Shown: positions 7,311 through 9,207 of the stretch, piece after piece | Numbering within the stretch: position 1 is the first letter of the stretch | How the letters are laid out: each line of letters begins with the position of its first letter | DNA from: Tidjanibacter sp. | GTDB lineage: Bacteria; Bacteroidota; Bacteroidia; Bacteroidales; Rikenellaceae | DNA: 9,207 nucleotides | NCBI GenBank assembly: GCA_017547065.1 | Contig: JAFYRC010000317.1 | Span: forward strand, 1-9,207 | Direction of reading: 5' to 3' | Program-made: the position numbers and the translations under genes | The notes under the pieces: model-generated | Database searches by the model: none | Told to the model about the DNA's origin: nothing | Seen by the model: only the letters and a program-made list of their open reading frames with translations

Positions 7311-8201
7311 GTGGTTACGGGTAACTCGGAGGGTAGGTTGATGTTCTTCAAGAACCACGGTACCGACGCGGAGCCCGTATTCTTGGAGGGCGAGTATATG
7401 CAGATGGGCGGTGAGGAGTTCTGCGTGAGGGCAGGCTACTATGAGTTGCAGAGCCCAAGGGAGAGCTGCTGGGGCTACCTTTGCCCCACGGTCTTCGACT
7501 GGAATGGCGACGGACTCTACGACATCGTCTTCTCCTACAACGAGGGTAAGTATATGTATATGCCCAACATCGGCACGGCCACAAATCCCATTCTTGGTAC
7601 TCCCCGTACAATCTTTATTGACGGTATGGAGCTCTATGGCGTGTGGCGTGTGAGGCCCGCCATTGCTCGTATTGGCGATAGGGTGATGATGATGATTATG
7701 GACGGCGAAAATGCCCTTCACATCTACTGGCAGACCTCCGACACTACCGTGGAGGACGGCGGTAAGGCTGTGTTGGTGGATGGAAAGTTCATCACGGGCC
7801 ACAATAATAGGGAGGAGACTAATGTGCAGTTTGGCCGTGGAAAATTCAACTTTGTCGATTGGGATGGCGACGGAGTGTTGGACCTCTTGGTGGGTACAAT
7901 CAAGCGTTCGTCCTATCCTTCTCCCGAGAGGGGTTTGCCCGAGAGCCGAAGGGTACTTGGTTACACGGGTATGCAGGTGCTCTACTTCCATAATGAGGGC
8001 ACTTCGACCGAGCCTCGCTATGCCTACCCTGGGCAGTTCCTGGTGAATGGTAAGGATAAGGCTCTTGGAGCCCACTCCAATGCCCCTGTGGGTTGTATGT
8101 TGGGCGAGACGAGTGAGGGCCCCAACCTGGTTGTTGGCGTGGAGAGCGGTAAGTTTATGTTCTTCCACCGCAGCCAACTCTCCACAGTAACCCTTTTCTA
8201 A
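7311..8201 (+). CDS. C-terminal FG-GAP propeller part of the amber-interrupted lipoprotein
   Basis: This is the in-frame continuation of the gene starting at 6117 and is best read as part of one 6117-8201 unit; homology begins directly after the TAG, at 7263. The nominal GTG start at 7311 falls at the end of the DWDGDGRLD loop (codons 390-398 of the full frame), so it cannot be a natural protein start, and the next in-frame ATG at 7341 lies inside the same blade. Two further loops follow, DWNGDGLYD (461-469) and DWDGDGVLD (581-589), together with SYPSPERGLP (599-608), LGAHSNAP (650-657) and a last blade NLVVGVESGKFMFFHR (670-685). All of these have counterparts in gene 4. There is no signal peptide, so if translated alone it would stay in the cytoplasm. 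There are no frameshifts and codon use matches the neighbours, which points to very recent disruption or to readthrough. The TAA stop is 38 bp before the next gene. Confidence 0.65.
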   Translation: MVTGNSEGRLMFFKNHGTDAEPVFLEGEYMQMGGEEFCVRAGYYELQSPRESCWGYLCPTVFDWNGDGLYDIVFSYNEGKYMYMPNIGTATNPILGTPRTIFIDGMELYGVWRVRPAIARIGDRVMMMIMDGENALHIYWQTSDTTVEDGGKAVLVDGKFITGHNNREETNVQFGRGKFNFVDWDGDGVLDLLVGTIKRSSYPSPERGLPESRRVLGYTGMQVLYFHNEGTSTEPRYAYPGQFLVNGKDKALGAHSNAPVGCMLGETSEGPNLVVGVESGKFMFFHRSQLSTVTLF

Positions 8202-8239
8202 GAGGAGAGGATAGTTGATTTGTAAAACCAAAATCGTGT

Positions 8240-9207
8240 ATGAAAAGACGAAACTTGATATATGTGGCCGTGGCCGCTGTGGTTGCTCTCTGCTGGGGCT
8301 GTACAACGCCCGAGGAGGAGCCGGGCGGTAATAATGGCGGACAGAGTGGGGTGACTATTTTGGACGGTACGGCCCTTGTGAGCGGTCAGCCAGTGGTGGC
8401 TTCGCTTGATGGTGGCCTTGCCCCCTTTGCCCTCGGAGCAAACCTCTCGCACAACGTGCTGGGTGCAGATGTGGTGGCCGAAGGCGAGGCTATGCCCGAC
8501 CTCTTTGTGAAGGGTAGCGGTGGCTTGGACAATAGCGGCCTCTACAAGGCGAACTTTGTGCGTGTGACCGACAAGGGTAACCCTGTTTATGCCGTTGGCG
8601 GTAAGATTACCAAATGCCCCTGGGGCGCAGAGGCTGTTCCTCAAAAGGTTGCCTCCGTGGGTGAACTTGGAGTCTTGGCCTTCCGCTTGGCAGAAGGCAC
8701 CCTCTCGGTGGCAAAGTATAACTCCTTCGACAACTCCTTCGGTACCGAGTGGGTGGCAACACTCTCTGTGTTGGGCTTGCCTGAAACGGTTGCTTCGGTG
8801 GATGTGGTGGATGTTGATGGTTCGACCCTCACGCTTGCCGTGCTGGGCCTGACGGTGGTGGCCGAGGAACCTTCGGACGACGAGGTTTCTCGCTCCTACT
8901 ACGACGCCCTTGGTACCTACCGCGGTAAAATCTCCACAGGTGCGCTCTACTCCTTGCAGATCGACACCCAGTCGTGGAGTGTGCTCGGTAGGGCACAGAA
9001 GATCTCGGCCGACAACCTCATCATTGCCCCCTCGGCGCTGTGCTCGCTGGGCGAGGGTAGGGTTATGGTGGCAAATACCTTCGGCGCACTGAAAGATGTA
9101 AGCATGCTTGGCGCCGTGTCGCAACCTCTTGATAACCTTGGCTGTGAACTCAAAAACCGCTCCTCGGTGGAGGGTGCGTGTGCGGCTCCCAATGGTGGCT
9201 TTGTGAC
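8240..9207 (+). CDS. Third tandem paralogue: lipoprotein with the same N-terminal propeller region (3' end outside window)
   Basis: The frame is open from ATG at 8240 to the right edge, giving 322 complete codons. MKRRNLIYVAVAAVVALCWGC is a lipoprotein signal with Cys21; it is followed by TTPEEE and a Gly/Asn-rich linker. An acidic run soon after the lipidated Cys resembles the surface-export signals known for Bacteroidetes lipoproteins, so surface display is plausible. Paralogy to the two upstream genes is clear: LVSGQPVVAS (compare LVSGKPIKSG), PDLFVKGSGGL (PDLFVVGTGGL), NSFGTEW (RSFGTEW), SYYDALGTYRGKISTGALY (SYYDGASIYRGELPYDGVY), MVANTFGALKDV (LMANKAGALKYL) and NRSSVEGACAAPNGG (NRSNVKRITVVNADRDG). 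The window ends before the region where the strong FG-GAP calcium loops would begin, so their presence is only predicted. The gene begins 38 bp after the previous stop with an A-rich leader, as expected for the same operon. Function is unknown. Confidence 0.8.
   Translation, partial: MKRRNLIYVAVAAVVALCWGCTTPEEEPGGNNGGQSGVTILDGTALVSGQPVVASLDGGLAPFALGANLSHNVLGADVVAEGEAMPDLFVKGSGGLDNSGLYKANFVRVTDKGNPVYAVGGKITKCPWGAEAVPQKVASVGELGVLAFRLAEGTLSVAKYNSFDNSFGTEWVATLSVLGLPETVASVDVVDVDGSTLTLAVLGLTVVAEEPSDDEVSRSYYDALGTYRGKISTGALYSLQIDTQSWSVLGRAQKISADNLIIAPSALCSLGEGRVMVANTFGALKDVSMLGAVSQPLDNLGCELKNRSSVEGACAAPNGGFV

Noticed and set aside
8202..8239. TTGATTTG near 8214 as a possible -7 promoter element before the third paralogue
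   Set aside because: It lacks a matching upstream -33 element, and the short gap is as expected inside an operon.
6135..8306. 723-residue reading frame on the - strand running across the amber codon
   Set aside because: It is also codon-aligned with the + strand gene, and the TAG reads as CTA (Leu) on the other strand, so its openness is explained by sense codon bias. The paralogue comparison supports the + strand.
8198..9124. 308-residue reading frame on the - strand near the right edge
   Set aside because: The + strand frame from 8240 is open to the edge, has a lipoprotein signal and aligns with two upstream paralogues; the - strand product shows only His/Gly-rich shadow composition.

Overview
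The window is protein-coding on the + strand almost end to end and looks like an outer-envelope glycan-utilisation (Sus-like/PUL-type) operon from a member of the Bacteroidales. The support is a run of secreted or lipid-anchored proteins, a fimbrillin-like domain, domains resembling DUF5017, a sialidase-type beta-propeller and VCBS/FG-GAP propellers. The genes sit 15-48 bp apart, with A-rich leaders in place of Shine-Dalgarno sites, and every intact gene ends in TAA. The GC-rich codon choice (GAG, GTG, AAC, TCG) would suit an Alistipes/Rikenellaceae-type genome, but that is a guess. No SusC or SusD gene lies inside the window. If present, they would be expected upstream of base 1.

Layout: (1) 2-490, the C-terminal end of a protein with a DUF5017-like tail. 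(2) 516-2345, a lipoprotein joining a fimbrillin-like N-terminal half to a DUF5017-like C-terminal half. (3) 2361-3983, a lipoprotein with sialidase-superfamily Asp-boxes. (4) 4032-6080, a secreted VCBS/FG-GAP propeller protein with a Sec-type signal peptide. (5) 6117-8201, a lipoprotein paralogue of gene 4, split by a single in-frame amber codon at 7260-7262. (6) 8240-9207, a third paralogue, again a lipoprotein, running off the right edge.

The likely joint role is binding and processing of an extracellular glycan at the cell surface. Genes 1 and 2 would be surface glycan-binding proteins, gene 3 a candidate hydrolase or propeller binding protein, and genes 4-6 a tandem family of calcium-loop propellers of unknown function. 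No intergenic gap contains a convincing terminator, so the genes are probably co-transcribed.

The main points for a second look are the amber codon in gene 5, which replaces a serine codon inside a 35-nt block otherwise identical to gene 4, and the tandem propeller family itself, which changes its membrane anchoring and N-terminal half while keeping the C-terminal half. No tRNA, rRNA, CRISPR array, insertion sequence or integrase was seen, and there is no gene-free stretch longer than 48 bp.
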